A stretch of DNA of 64,000 nucleotides from Holophagales bacterium UBA5066 (GTDB lineage: Bacteria > Acidobacteriota > Thermoanaerobaculia > UBA5066). Made by a program: the position numbers and the translations under genes. The stretch covers positions 1 through 64,000 of the forward strand of contig DIAY01000284.1 in NCBI GenBank assembly GCA_002414905.1, in the 5' to 3' direction. This document shows, in pieces, positions 51,598-60,269 of this stretch. Below the pieces are notes generated by a model. That model was not told where the DNA came from, did not search any database, and was given only the letters and a program-made list of their open reading frames with translations. How positions within the stretch are numbered: position 1 is the first letter of the stretch; the number at the start of each line of letters is the position of its first letter.

Positions 51598-52998
51598 TCA
51601 TGCCTCGGCCTTCGCCGACGCGAGCTTGCTCTCCGAAGCCGCGGCGTCGACACCCTGGAGGTGGTTGAAGAAGGCGTTCAGCGCGACCGCGACGATCGAA
51701 CAGAGAAGGATACCGCTGTGGAGGAGCGGGCTCAGCGCTTTCGGCAGCTGGTCGAAGAACTTCTCGGCGACCAGCGGGATCATCCCGAAGCCGATGGAGA
51801 GGGCGACGATGTAGAGGTTCAGGCGGTTCTTCGCGAAGTCGACGCCGCCGAGGATCCGGATTCCGGTCGCGCAGACCATGCCGAACATGACGATCCCGGC
51901 GCCCCCCAGAACGAACTGGGGGACGGAGGCGACGATGACGGCGAGCTTCGGGACGAGGCCGAGGGTGAGAAGGATGACGCCGCCGAGGGCGGTGACCCAG
52001 CGGCTCTTCACGCCCGTCACCCCGACGAGGCCGACGTTCTGCGAGAACGAGGTATACGGGAAGGTGTTGAAGATGCCGCCGATCAGGGTGCCGAGACCGT
52101 CGACGCGCAGGCCGTCGGAAAGGTGTTTCTGGCTGATCTCCTTGCCGACGATGCTGCCGACGGCGAGGAACATGCCGAGCGACTCGATCATGACGACGAC
52201 CATGACCATGCACATCGTCAGGCAGGCGACGAGGTTGAACGACGGCATGCCGAACTGGAAGGGGTAGACGACGGCGAACCAGCTCGAGGTCGCGAGGCCG
52301 GAGAAGCTCACCTTGCCGAGCGCGATGGCGATGAGCATCCCGAGGACGAGCCCCAGCAGGACCGAGATGTTCGAGAGGAAACCCTTCACGAACTTCGTGA
52401 TGAAGAGGATGAAGACGAGGACGATCCCGGCGACCGCGAGGTGGAGCGGCGCTCCGTAGGCCGGGTTCGGGATCATCGGACCGGCGAGGTCCGCGGCATT
52501 CCTGATCATCGGGTTTCCGCCGGCGGCCCAGTTCACGCCGACGCCCATCAGGGAGATGCCGATGATGGTGATGATCGAGCCGGTCACGACGGGCGGGAAG
52601 AGCGGAAGCATCCGGCTGATGAGCGGTGCGACGAGGATGCCGAAGATGCCGGCAACGATGACGGCTCCGTAGATCCCGAGAAGTCCGATCTCCGGGTTCG
52701 TCGCCATGACGATCATCGGGCTGACGGCTGCGAAGGTGACCCCCATCATCACGGGGAGGCGGATGCCGAACCGCCAGACGCCGATCGACTGAACGAGGGT
52801 CGCGATACCGCACGCGAAGAGGTCCGCGTTGATGAGCATCGCCATCTGGTCCTTCGGAAGCTTCAGCGCCCCGCCGACGATGAGGGGGACGGCGACGGCG
52901 CCCGCGTACATGACGAGGACGTGCTGGAGGCCGAGGAGGATCAGCCGGGTCGGCGGCAGGACCTCGTCGACCGGGTGAATGGCGTTCTGGTTTGCCAT
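51598..52998 (-). CDS. NCS2 xanthine/urate-type permease
   Basis: This 466-residue inner-membrane protein has about 14 hydrophobic segments. The NCS2/NAT hallmarks are present: QHVLVMYAGAVAVPLIVG near the N-terminus and NTFPYTSFSQNVGLVGVTGV, the xanthine/urate-type version of the NAT signature region. E. coli equivalents in the same locus are YgfU/UacT and XanQ. It imports xanthine or urate by proton symport. ATG 52998 has GAGGAGAG upstream. Confidence 0.92.
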   Translation of the reverse strand: MANQNAIHPVDEVLPPTRLILLGLQHVLVMYAGAVAVPLIVGGALKLPKDQMAMLINADLFACGIATLVQSIGVWRFGIRLPVMMGVTFAAVSPMIVMATNPEIGLLGIYGAVIVAGIFGILVAPLISRMLPLFPPVVTGSIITIIGISLMGVGVNWAAGGNPMIRNAADLAGPMIPNPAYGAPLHLAVAGIVLVFILFITKFVKGFLSNISVLLGLVLGMLIAIALGKVSFSGLATSSWFAVVYPFQFGMPSFNLVACLTMCMVMVVVMIESLGMFLAVGSIVGKEISQKHLSDGLRVDGLGTLIGGIFNTFPYTSFSQNVGLVGVTGVKSRWVTALGGVILLTLGLVPKLAVIVASVPQFVLGGAGIVMFGMVCATGIRILGGVDFAKNRLNLYIVALSIGFGMIPLVAEKFFDQLPKALSPLLHSGILLCSIVAVALNAFFNHLQGVDAAASESKLASAKAEA

Positions 52999-53013
52999 GT
53001 TCTCTCCTCGGAC

Positions 53014-56000
53014 TCAGATTCCGACAGCGTCGGAGCTCGTGAGGGGCGGAAGGGCGGGCTCCGCGTGGAGCAGCGCGATCAGAAGGGCGCAGGTCCCGAG
53101 GTCGAGGGCAGTGCCCTCAGCAGGCGCCCCCTCGACGCGGGCGTCGAGGAGCGTCCAGCTCGCCGGATCGAGCGTCGCGCGGAGCGTGTCCGAGCGGTAC
53201 TCGGCGACGCCGTCACGGCGCTCGAGACGATGAGGGCGGCCGGCGATCCTGGCCTCGATCGCGACGGTGCCGCCAACGCGAGACATCCGGAAGGCGTCGC
53301 CTTTCGCCTCGGCAAAGCCGAGCGGGTCGATCCAGAAGGTCGGCTTGTCACGGTGCGGCGAGCCGGAGGTCGGGCAGAAGCTGACGCAGTTGCCGCACTC
53401 GTTGCAGGCGTCGCCGAGGTTGACGATCTGGACGCCCTGCTCGACTTTCAGCTTCGTCGTCCCCTTCGGGACGGCGCGCCCCGCCTCGACGACGAACGAC
53501 GGGAGCTCTATTTCGAGGGGCGGGAGGACGTACGCCTGGTTCGCCAGGTTCGGGCAGACGATGACGCAGAGGCTGCAGACCTCGTCGCAGTCGAGGCAGC
53601 GGGCCGCCTCGCGGCGAGCCGCCTCGGGGTCCAGAGAGAGGAGGACCTCGGCAAAGCCGCCGCGGTCGGAGACGGGGAGCTCGGGGACGGGCTCGGGGCC
53701 GACGAGCCGGGACTTCTTCTCCATCATCGCGGCGACGGAGGTCCCCTTCGGGAGATGCGGCTCGGCGAGGGGAAGGGCGAGGCCGTGGCGCCGTGCGATC
53801 TCGTCGGCGGCGGCGCGGCCGTCGGCGACGGCCTTGATGATCGAGGCGGGGCCGCGGACGACGTCTCCCCCCGCGAAGAAGCTCTCGCGCGAGGTCTCGC
53901 CCGTCTCGAGGCCGGCCTTCAGCGTTCCGTCGCGCCGGGTGTCGAGCGTCGTGCCCCCGAGGAACTCGAGAGCCGTTTCCTGGCCGATCGCCGTGACGAT
54001 CGTGTCAGCGGGGATCACGACCTCGCTCCCGTCGAGCGGGACGGGGCGCGGGCGGCCGGAGGCGTCGGGCTCTCCGAGCTTCATCCGGGTGCAGGCGAGG
54101 CCGACGGCTCGGCCGTTCTCGACGACGACGCGCGCCGGGGCGAGGAGGTCCATCAGGCCGATCCCTTCCACCTCACAGTCGTGGATCTCGGCCGGATCGG
54201 CGGGCATCTCGGCCCGGGTCCGCCGGTAGACGAGCGAGACTTCGCCGTCGCCGACGAGGCGTTTCGCGGACCTGGCGCCGTCCATCGCGGAGTTGCCGCC
54301 GCCGACGACGAGCACGCGCTTGCCGAGATCGCGATTGCCCCCCTCGCGGAGGCCGTCGAGGAACTCGAGCGCGTCGACGACGCCCTCGGCGTCTTCGCCG
54401 GGGATCCCGAGCTTCTTCCCCTTCTGGGCGCCGACGCCGAGGAAGACGTAATCGAAGCGGGTGCGGAGGTCGTCGAGGGAGACGTCCTTTCCGACGGCGG
54501 TGTTCAGGTGGGTCTTCACCCCGAGCGAGGCGAGCCGGTCGAGGTCGACCTTCAGCTTGTCGTCGTCGAGGCGGTAGCGCGGAACCGCGCCGCCGACCAT
54601 GCCGCCGGCGCGCCCCTTCGCTTCGAAAAGCTCGGCCTCGATGCCGGCGCGCGCGAGGTTCAGGGCGGCGGAGATCCCGGCCGGTCCGGCGCCGATGATG
54701 GCGACCTTCACGCCCTTCGCCTCGCCTGCGACCTCGGGCCTGCTGATGCCGTTCTCGAAGGCGAAGCGCTTGATCTCGCGGATGCCGAGCGGTGCGTCGT
54801 AGAGGTTCCTCACGCAGCGGTCGGTACACGGGTGATCGCAGATGCTGCCGGTAACGCCGGGGAGGGCGTTCGAGCGGCGGATGACCTCGATCGCCTCGTC
54901 GTTGCGCCCGTGCGCGACGAGCCAGAGGTAGTCGGGGATGTTCTGGTGCGCCGGGCAGGCCTCCATGCAGGGAGCCGCGATGCAGTCGAAGGGGCCGAGG
55001 GGACGCGAACCCTTGAAAGCGAGGGGCCGTTCGCGGCGGGCGAAGCGGCTGCCGCGTCCGCCTTTGACGACCCGCTCGGCGTGCCGGGCGAGGTTCCAGC
55101 GCCGGCCGCGGCCGTCCGAGGTCTTCTCGACGAAGGCGTCGAGACTCCCGGCGCCGGCGGCGTCCATTGCTCCACCGAGGTTCGTCAGGTACTGGTTCAG
55201 GCGGGCGTAGCCGCCGGGCTTGAGCAGGTCGGTGCAGACCGTGATCGGGGCGACGCCGTCGGCGACGAGGTCGGGGAAGTTCCAGGCGTCGGCGCCTCCG
55301 CAGAAGCTGATCGGCACCTGCCCGTCGAGCTCGTCGTCGACGAGGCGGGCGAGCGTGAGCGTGAGCGGATGGAGCGCCCGCCCCGACATGTACATCATCT
55401 TCTCGTTCGCCGGGAAGACGGGGCGGTGGTTGACGACCTCGAGGGTGTTCGAGAGCTTCACGCCGAACTCGCGGCCGGCGGCGCGGGCCGTCTGGGCGAG
55501 GCGCCGGACCATGGGCAGCGCGTCGGGCCAGCACGGGTCGTGGCCGAAGGCCGCGTCGGGAACTTCGATGCCGAAGCCGAACGTGCTGTTGAGGAGGCCG
55601 CGGAGCCGCTCGGGGCCGAGAAGTGTCGGATTCAGCTTGACCCAGGCGTGGACGCCGACCTCCTCGAGGAGGTGGCGGGCGATCCGCTCGATCTCCGCGG
55701 GAGGGCAGCCGTGCATCGTCGAGAGGGTGATGTGCTCGGAGATCGAGGTCGGAATCTCGACGTCGCGGACGCCGGGCCAGACCTTCGCGACCGCGTCGAC
55801 GGCGGCGGGGAGGGCGTCCTTCGCGTCGCGGATCGAAGCGATGAAGTGCTGGACGCGGGGGCTCTGGATTCCCTCCAGGTTGTAGCCGACGCTCATGTTG
55901 AAGAGCGTTCCGGGGCCCGGGAGGGAGAGCCTGGCGGCCAGGGCGTGGACGAGGACCCACGCCTTGAGGTACTCGTCGAAGGACTGCTCGAGCTTCAGCT

Positions 56001-56337
56001 CCTGCGACCACTCGCAGTTGAAGGTCTCGTCGGCCGAGTCGATGCAGGGGCGGCTCACCTCGAGCTCGTCCAGGATCTGCACCGTCTTGAGCTCGATGAA
56101 GCGGGCGCCGCAGAGCCAGCTGGCGACGATGTTCTGCGCGAGCTGGCTGTGGGGGCCCGCCGCGACGCCGAGCGGTGCGGCGAGTTCCCTGCCGAGGAGG
56201 CGGGAGGAGAACCGGGGCTCGGGCCGCGCGACGCAGGCCCTCGGAATCCCGAGGACCGTGTCGCGCGTCTCGAGGTCGCCGAACACCCAACGCGCGAGGA
56301 GCTCGAGAGGGAGAGGACGGAAGGCTTTTTCCACCAT
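53014..56337 (-). CDS. ygfK: YgfK-type flavin/Fe-S oxidoreductase
   Basis: This 1107-residue multidomain protein has an N-terminal dihydroorotate dehydrogenase-like TIM barrel (about 1-400; GVAAGPHSQLAQN). A GltD-like Fe-S helical domain follows at about 450-520 (CMEACPAHQN, CDHPCTDRC), then FAD (GAGPAGISAA, about 543) and NAD(P)H (VVGGGNSAMD) sites. A C-terminal ferredoxin domain has CLDCDEVCSLC and CNECGNCVSFCP. It matches YgfK, historically called a putative selenate reductase subunit but genetically tied to anaerobic urate metabolism. It could move electrons between NAD(P)H and a purine ring or XdhD. ATG 56337 has GAGGAGG upstream. Confidence 0.92.
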   Translation of the reverse strand: MVEKAFRPLPLELLARWVFGDLETRDTVLGIPRACVARPEPRFSSRLLGRELAAPLGVAAGPHSQLAQNIVASWLCGARFIELKTVQILDELEVSRPCIDSADETFNCEWSQELKLEQSFDEYLKAWVLVHALAARLSLPGPGTLFNMSVGYNLEGIQSPRVQHFIASIRDAKDALPAAVDAVAKVWPGVRDVEIPTSISEHITLSTMHGCPPAEIERIARHLLEEVGVHAWVKLNPTLLGPERLRGLLNSTFGFGIEVPDAAFGHDPCWPDALPMVRRLAQTARAAGREFGVKLSNTLEVVNHRPVFPANEKMMYMSGRALHPLTLTLARLVDDELDGQVPISFCGGADAWNFPDLVADGVAPITVCTDLLKPGGYARLNQYLTNLGGAMDAAGAGSLDAFVEKTSDGRGRRWNLARHAERVVKGGRGSRFARRERPLAFKGSRPLGPFDCIAAPCMEACPAHQNIPDYLWLVAHGRNDEAIEVIRRSNALPGVTGSICDHPCTDRCVRNLYDAPLGIREIKRFAFENGISRPEVAGEAKGVKVAIIGAGPAGISAALNLARAGIEAELFEAKGRAGGMVGGAVPRYRLDDDKLKVDLDRLASLGVKTHLNTAVGKDVSLDDLRTRFDYVFLGVGAQKGKKLGIPGEDAEGVVDALEFLDGLREGGNRDLGKRVLVVGGGNSAMDGARSAKRLVGDGEVSLVYRRTRAEMPADPAEIHDCEVEGIGLMDLLAPARVVVENGRAVGLACTRMKLGEPDASGRPRPVPLDGSEVVIPADTIVTAIGQETALEFLGGTTLDTRRDGTLKAGLETGETSRESFFAGGDVVRGPASIIKAVADGRAAADEIARRHGLALPLAEPHLPKGTSVAAMMEKKSRLVGPEPVPELPVSDRGGFAEVLLSLDPEAARREAARCLDCDEVCSLCVIVCPNLANQAYVLPPLEIELPSFVVEAGRAVPKGTTKLKVEQGVQIVNLGDACNECGNCVSFCPTSGSPHRDKPTFWIDPLGFAEAKGDAFRMSRVGGTVAIEARIAGRPHRLERRDGVAEYRSDTLRATLDPASWTLLDARVEGAPAEGTALDLGTCALLIALLHAEPALPPLTSSDAVGI

Positions 56338-56377
56338 GACGACCTCCTCGGGCAGCGGATCGTTTCGCGGGGCTACT

Positions 56378-57943
56378 TCACTTCGTGGCGACGAAGACGC
56401 TCGGGAAGCGAGCCAGGAACGCGGCGCAGTGGATGAGCTCGCGGGTGTCGAGACACTCGCCGATCTTGTGGGTGTTCTGCTCGATACCGGTGCCGAAGCC
56501 GAACATCGCGGGATACTTGTACGGTCCGCTCTCGATCCAGGCCTTGCCCGCAGCACCCGGGATCTTCGCGGCCTTCGGGACCGGGAAGCCGACGCCGTCG
56601 GTGGAGAAAACCCAGCGCTCGACGCGGGGCTCCTTCGTCAGGACTCCGCCCTCGCCGATCTTCCCGTCGACGTTCGGGCTCACGACGCCCTTGTAGGCCG
56701 CGACAGCCGCGCGGATCGACGGGTGATCTTCGGGGGTGACCCAGCCGAGGTAGACCTGCGGGTTGTTCAGGACGTAGCCCTTCCAGCTCGCGTCGGTGTA
56801 GACCGGGATGGAGACCTCGACCGAAAGGCCGGCCTCGCGCGCGGCGGCGACGGAGGAGAGGCGCTCGACGTCGGCGACGGCCTGCTCGGGAGTCTCGCCG
56901 ATCGTCAGGCGGCGGTCGAAGCGGAAGACGAGCTTCTCGGGGACGGCGCAGTCGCTCGGCGTGTCGAGGCGGGCCCAGGAGGCCGTCCGCGTGCCGTGGC
57001 CGAGGAACGGATCGTCGAGGAAGCCGTCGCGCCTCTCGTAGGCCTCGGCGGCCTCCTTGACGATCGCGCCACCGTACTCGAGCGGGTTCTTGCCTTCCCA
57101 CGGCATGGAGCCGTGGCACGACTTTCCCGTGACGGTGACCTCGATCTGCATCCGGCCTCGCTGGCCACGGTAGATGCCGAGAGCGCCGCGCTTGCTGCAG
57201 CCCGTGCCGTCCGTGAGGATGACGACGTCGGGGATGACCTCGGGCCCGGCCGTCGGGAAGACCTCGCGGTTGAGGTACATCGGGCCGGCGCCGTCGTTGT
57301 CCTCCTCGCAGACCGTGCCGTACGAGCGGACGATCGCACCCCTCAGGGCACCCTCGCCCGTCAGCTCGACGAGGATCTTCGTGGCGATCGCGGCCGAGAT
57401 GACGCCTCCGAGCTGGTCCGCGGAGCCGCGGCCGAAGAGGAGGTGGTCCCACTCGGACTCCGGCGGCACCCAGCCGAGCTCCTTCTTGAGGAACTCCCTG
57501 TTGATCTTCGCCTTGTCGATGAGGCCGTCGAAGCAGTCGGCCCCGACGACCTTCTCCTTCCACTGGGCGCGGAGGGGCTTGACGGTGTCGGTATGGCCGT
57601 CGATGTAGACGACCTTCTTCTGCGCCGCCGGGATGCCGTCGTTCGGGTCCTCGACCTGCCAGACGAGGTTGCCGAAACCGTCGAAGAAGACGTCCTCGGG
57701 CTTCCGCACGGCGTTGATCTCGATGATCTTCTTCCGGAGGTACTCGAGGCGGGGGAACTCGTGGTTCGAGGTGCCGCAGAGCGGGTCGCCCCCCTGATCG
57801 AGCGGCTTGTCGACGTAATCCGCAGGGATTCGGATCGCTTCCGCGAGGATCTCCCTGGCGAGGGGAAGGTACTTCACGGCGAGCTCGGCGATGCGGGCGT
57901 CGAGATCAGTGGCGACGGGGACCGGGGCGTTCAGTGTCGGCAT
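56378..57943 (-). CDS. ygeY: YgeY-type M20 metallohydrolase
   Basis: This 521-residue M20/ArgE/DapE-family protein has YIDGHTDTVKP (metal ligand), FGRGSADQLGG (bridging Asp) and VCEEDNDGAG (catalytic Glu pair). It matches the selenium metabolism-linked hydrolase YgeY but is longer than E. coli YgeY (about 400 aa), mainly through insertions in the N-terminal and dimerisation regions. It likely cleaves an amide bond of a purine-derived intermediate. ATG 57943 has GGAGGA upstream; it is the first gene of the operon. Confidence 0.9.
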   Translation of the reverse strand: MPTLNAPVPVATDLDARIAELAVKYLPLAREILAEAIRIPADYVDKPLDQGGDPLCGTSNHEFPRLEYLRKKIIEINAVRKPEDVFFDGFGNLVWQVEDPNDGIPAAQKKVVYIDGHTDTVKPLRAQWKEKVVGADCFDGLIDKAKINREFLKKELGWVPPESEWDHLLFGRGSADQLGGVISAAIATKILVELTGEGALRGAIVRSYGTVCEEDNDGAGPMYLNREVFPTAGPEVIPDVVILTDGTGCSKRGALGIYRGQRGRMQIEVTVTGKSCHGSMPWEGKNPLEYGGAIVKEAAEAYERRDGFLDDPFLGHGTRTASWARLDTPSDCAVPEKLVFRFDRRLTIGETPEQAVADVERLSSVAAAREAGLSVEVSIPVYTDASWKGYVLNNPQVYLGWVTPEDHPSIRAAVAAYKGVVSPNVDGKIGEGGVLTKEPRVERWVFSTDGVGFPVPKAAKIPGAAGKAWIESGPYKYPAMFGFGTGIEQNTHKIGECLDTRELIHCAAFLARFPSVFVATK

Positions 57944-58207
57944 ATCGTCCTCCGGAAGGTTTGCGCTTCAGGCTCATCTGTCGGGATGGAGTTCAAGGGC
58001 GTTGGACCCGTGGGGTCCTGCGGGCTGGAGAGGGTGATGGGGGAGGTGGTCCTGCGGCTCACCGACGGCGTGGGGTGGGGAAGCTCGCCGGGGAACGCGA
58101 CCGCGTTTGAGGGGAATCCGGGAGCCGCCGGTGCGATCGCGCGGGCCAGGCTTCTGTTGACCTTCGGATTCCGGGGGTTGAGAGAGCAGGCGTTCGATCT
58201 CACGTCC
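57944..58207 (-). other. Long 5' leader of the purine operon, no gene recognised
   Basis: About 264 nt separate the predicted transcription start from ygeY. A 90-codon GTG-initiated frame crosses it, but it is Pro/Ser-rich, reads like translated non-coding GC-rich DNA and overlaps ygeY. I see no riboswitch family I can name; regulatory structure is possible. Confidence 0.4.
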
Positions 58208-58214
58208 GCCCTGA

Positions 58215-58242
58215 AATCTATGCCTGAATGTCAGGATGTCAA
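58215..58242 (-). promoter_or_regulatory. Predicted sigma70-type promoter of the purine-degradation operon
   Basis: On the minus strand, TTGACA (58242-58237) is followed after 16 bp by TAGATT (58220-58215). A perfect -35 box in an unusually AT-rich island, 12 bp past the mocA stop and facing the 14-gene operon, makes this the best promoter candidate in the window. Confidence 0.65.
58223..58235. promoter_or_regulatory. Palindromic operator candidate inside the promoter spacer
   Basis: CCTGA-ATG-TCAGG is a perfect 5-bp inverted repeat with a 3-bp spacer lying entirely between the -35 and -10 boxes. A repressor bound here would block the promoter. The regulator is unknown; the RpiR-type protein at the other end of the operon is one candidate. 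Confidence 0.5.
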
Positions 58243-58254
58243 TAAAATTCTGTG

Positions 58255-58851
58255 CTAGTCAGATAATTTATTTACCATGCGGCTTGTCGCAGGCTCCAGA
58301 TCTGATCGAACGTCTATATCGCGTACAATGCCGGGATCATCGCTCTTTAGCAGTACGAGTTCCGACGCGTGCCTGGCCAGAATGGACCTTGCACCGGCGT
58401 CCCCGGTGAGTCTGAGGATTTCCGGGAGAAGCACCCCTGCGAAGCCCACCGGGTGGCCTCTGCGCCCGCCGAAGGACGGAGCGACCAGAAGCGCGCCTTC
58501 CTTCAGCCTTCGGACGACTGCCCCGACCGTTTCGGGCCTGACGAAGGGCATGTCGGCCAGAGCCACGACCCATCCGTCCGCCGTGGAGGCGTTCGAGACG
58601 CCGAAGGCGAGGCTTGCACCCATCCCTTCGCTGGCTCCCGGGAAGGGAAGGACTTCGGCCCCCTCGGCCCTCAGGAGCGCCTCGAGCGGGAGGTCGCCGG
58701 GACGTACGACGGCGAGGAGCCGATCGACGGCGCTCCCGAGGGAGCGCGCCGACCGGACCCCGACAGGCGTCCCGTCCTCGAGCAGGGCGAGGAGCTTCCG
58801 TCCGCCGAAGCGGGCGCCGGCCCCCGCCGCGAGGAGGATGCCGGCGATCAT
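58255..58851 (-). CDS. mocA: MocA-type molybdenum cofactor cytidylyltransferase
   Basis: This 198-residue nucleotidyltransferase has GILLAAGAGARFGGRKLL (NTP-binding loop), ALADMPFVRP (metal Asp) and RRGHPVGF. It converts Mo-molybdopterin to its cytosine dinucleotide form, or acts as a related YgfJ-like protein of the same E. coli locus. It suits the XdhD-type enzyme downstream. ATG 58851 leaves a 34-bp gap after purA; longer in-frame readings overlap purA. The stop lies 12 bp from the operon promoter. Confidence 0.9.
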   Translation of the reverse strand: MIAGILLAAGAGARFGGRKLLALLEDGTPVGVRSARSLGSAVDRLLAVVRPGDLPLEALLRAEGAEVLPFPGASEGMGASLAFGVSNASTADGWVVALADMPFVRPETVGAVVRRLKEGALLVAPSFGGRRGHPVGFAGVLLPEILRLTGDAGARSILARHASELVLLKSDDPGIVRDIDVRSDLEPATSRMVNKLSD

Positions 58852-58885
58852 CGAATGGCCCTGCGCGAGCTCCTGGCCCCCGGCG

Positions 58886-60214
58886 TCAGTGGCGGGCGAG
58901 GGCGAGCCAGGAATCCAGGACGGTCCCGGACCGAATGATGGTCTCTTCCCGCTTGGGGCCGGTCGACAGAATGGTGATGGGCGCACCCACGGCCTCTTCG
59001 AGCGCCGAGACGAATGCCCTCGCCGCCTCCGGGAGCCCGGAGAAGTCGCCGGTGCCGACGATCGACTTCTTCCATCCCGGGAAGGACCTGTAGACCGGTC
59101 TCGCCGCCTCGTAGTGGTCGGAGCGGGCAGGGACTTCCGTCACCGTCTTCCCGTTGATCTCGTAGGCGACGCAGATCTTCACCTCGTCGTGGTCGTCGAG
59201 GACGTCCATCTTCGTCAGCGCGATGCCGGCGAGGCCTCCGACGCGCAGGCTCGTCCGCGCAACGACGGCGTCGAACCAGCCGACCCTCCGCGGACGCCCG
59301 GTCACGGTTCCGAACTCGTTTCCGCGCCTGCGGATCCGCTCCCCGGTCTCGTCGAAGAGCTCGGTCGGGAAGGGCCCGGAGCCGACCCGTGTCGTGTAGG
59401 CCTTCATGATCCCCATCACGGCGCCGATGGCTGAAGGAGGGATCCCGAGGCCGGTGCAGGCGCCGCCCGGCCCGCAGGAGGAGGACGTTACGAACGGGTA
59501 GGTCCCGTGGTCGACGTCGAGCATGATTCCCTGTGCGCCTTCGCAGAGGAGGCGGGCGCCGGCGGCCAGCCTCTCGTTGAGAAGGGCCCGGGTGTCGGCG
59601 ACGAGGGGGGCGAGCTCCCTGGCGTACTCGAGGTAGGTGTCGATCGTCTCGTCCACCTTCGGTGCGTCGAGGCCGTAGAAGTGCGAGAGGACGGCGGCCT
59701 GGTGCGTGAGGAGGGGACGGGCGAGAGAGACGAACCGGTCGGGGTCCACGAGATCGGCGATGCGGATGCCGCTCCGGTTCGCCTTCGACTCGTAGGCCGG
59801 ACCGATCCCGCGTGACGTCGTTCCGATGTTCGCACCGCCGAGCGCCTGCTCACGGGCGCCGTCCAGGAGGGCATGGGTCGGGAGGATGACGTGGGCGCGG
59901 TCGGAGAGCTTCAGGTTCTCCGCCACCTCGACACCCGCGGCCCTCAGGCTCGCGATCTCGAAGACGAGGGCCTTCGGGTCCACGACGAGGCCGTTACCGA
60001 TGACGTTCAGGACGCCTTTCCGGCAGATGCCGGACGGGACGAGGCGAAGGGCGAAGTGTCGATCTTCGAACTTGACGGTGTGGCCGGCGTTGTGGCCGCC
60101 CTGGAAGCGCGCGACGACGTCGAAGGCCGGGGAGATCAGGTCGACGACCTTTCCCTTGCCTTCGTCGCCCCACTGCCCCCCGACGATCACGAAGGCGTTG
60201 CGAGACGTATTCAC
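58886..60214 (-). CDS. purA: Adenylosuccinate synthetase
   Basis: This 442-residue enzyme joins IMP and aspartate using GTP, the first committed step to AMP. The motifs are intact: GGQWGDEGKGK (P-loop-like, catalytic Asp), GGHNAGHT (catalytic His), GTTSRGIGPAY, VTGRPRRVGWFD and TKMDVLD. Length is normal (about 430). GTG 60214 is the start. It is divergent from hutH with about 55 bp between starts. Confidence 0.96.
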   Translation of the reverse strand: MNTSRNAFVIVGGQWGDEGKGKVVDLISPAFDVVARFQGGHNAGHTVKFEDRHFALRLVPSGICRKGVLNVIGNGLVVDPKALVFEIASLRAAGVEVAENLKLSDRAHVILPTHALLDGAREQALGGANIGTTSRGIGPAYESKANRSGIRIADLVDPDRFVSLARPLLTHQAAVLSHFYGLDAPKVDETIDTYLEYARELAPLVADTRALLNERLAAGARLLCEGAQGIMLDVDHGTYPFVTSSSCGPGGACTGLGIPPSAIGAVMGIMKAYTTRVGSGPFPTELFDETGERIRRRGNEFGTVTGRPRRVGWFDAVVARTSLRVGGLAGIALTKMDVLDDHDEVKICVAYEINGKTVTEVPARSDHYEAARPVYRSFPGWKKSIVGTGDFSGLPEAARAFVSALEEAVGAPITILSTGPKREETIIRSGTVLDSWLALARH

Positions 60215-60269
60215 CGCGCGATTCTACCCGGCGGCGAAAGAACCAGCCGAATGCGAGAATTGCCGACCG

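Noticed and set aside
51661..56436. A 1591-codon plus-strand open frame
   Set aside because: It is the antisense shadow of the permease and ygfK. The composition (Asp/Glu/Arg/Val) is that of reversed GC-rich coding DNA, while the minus strand encodes clear families with ribosome-binding sites.
57931..58203. A 90-codon GTG-initiated frame in the operon leader
   Set aside because: It overlaps the ygeY start, is Pro/Ser-rich without domain features, and no ribosome-binding site is evident.
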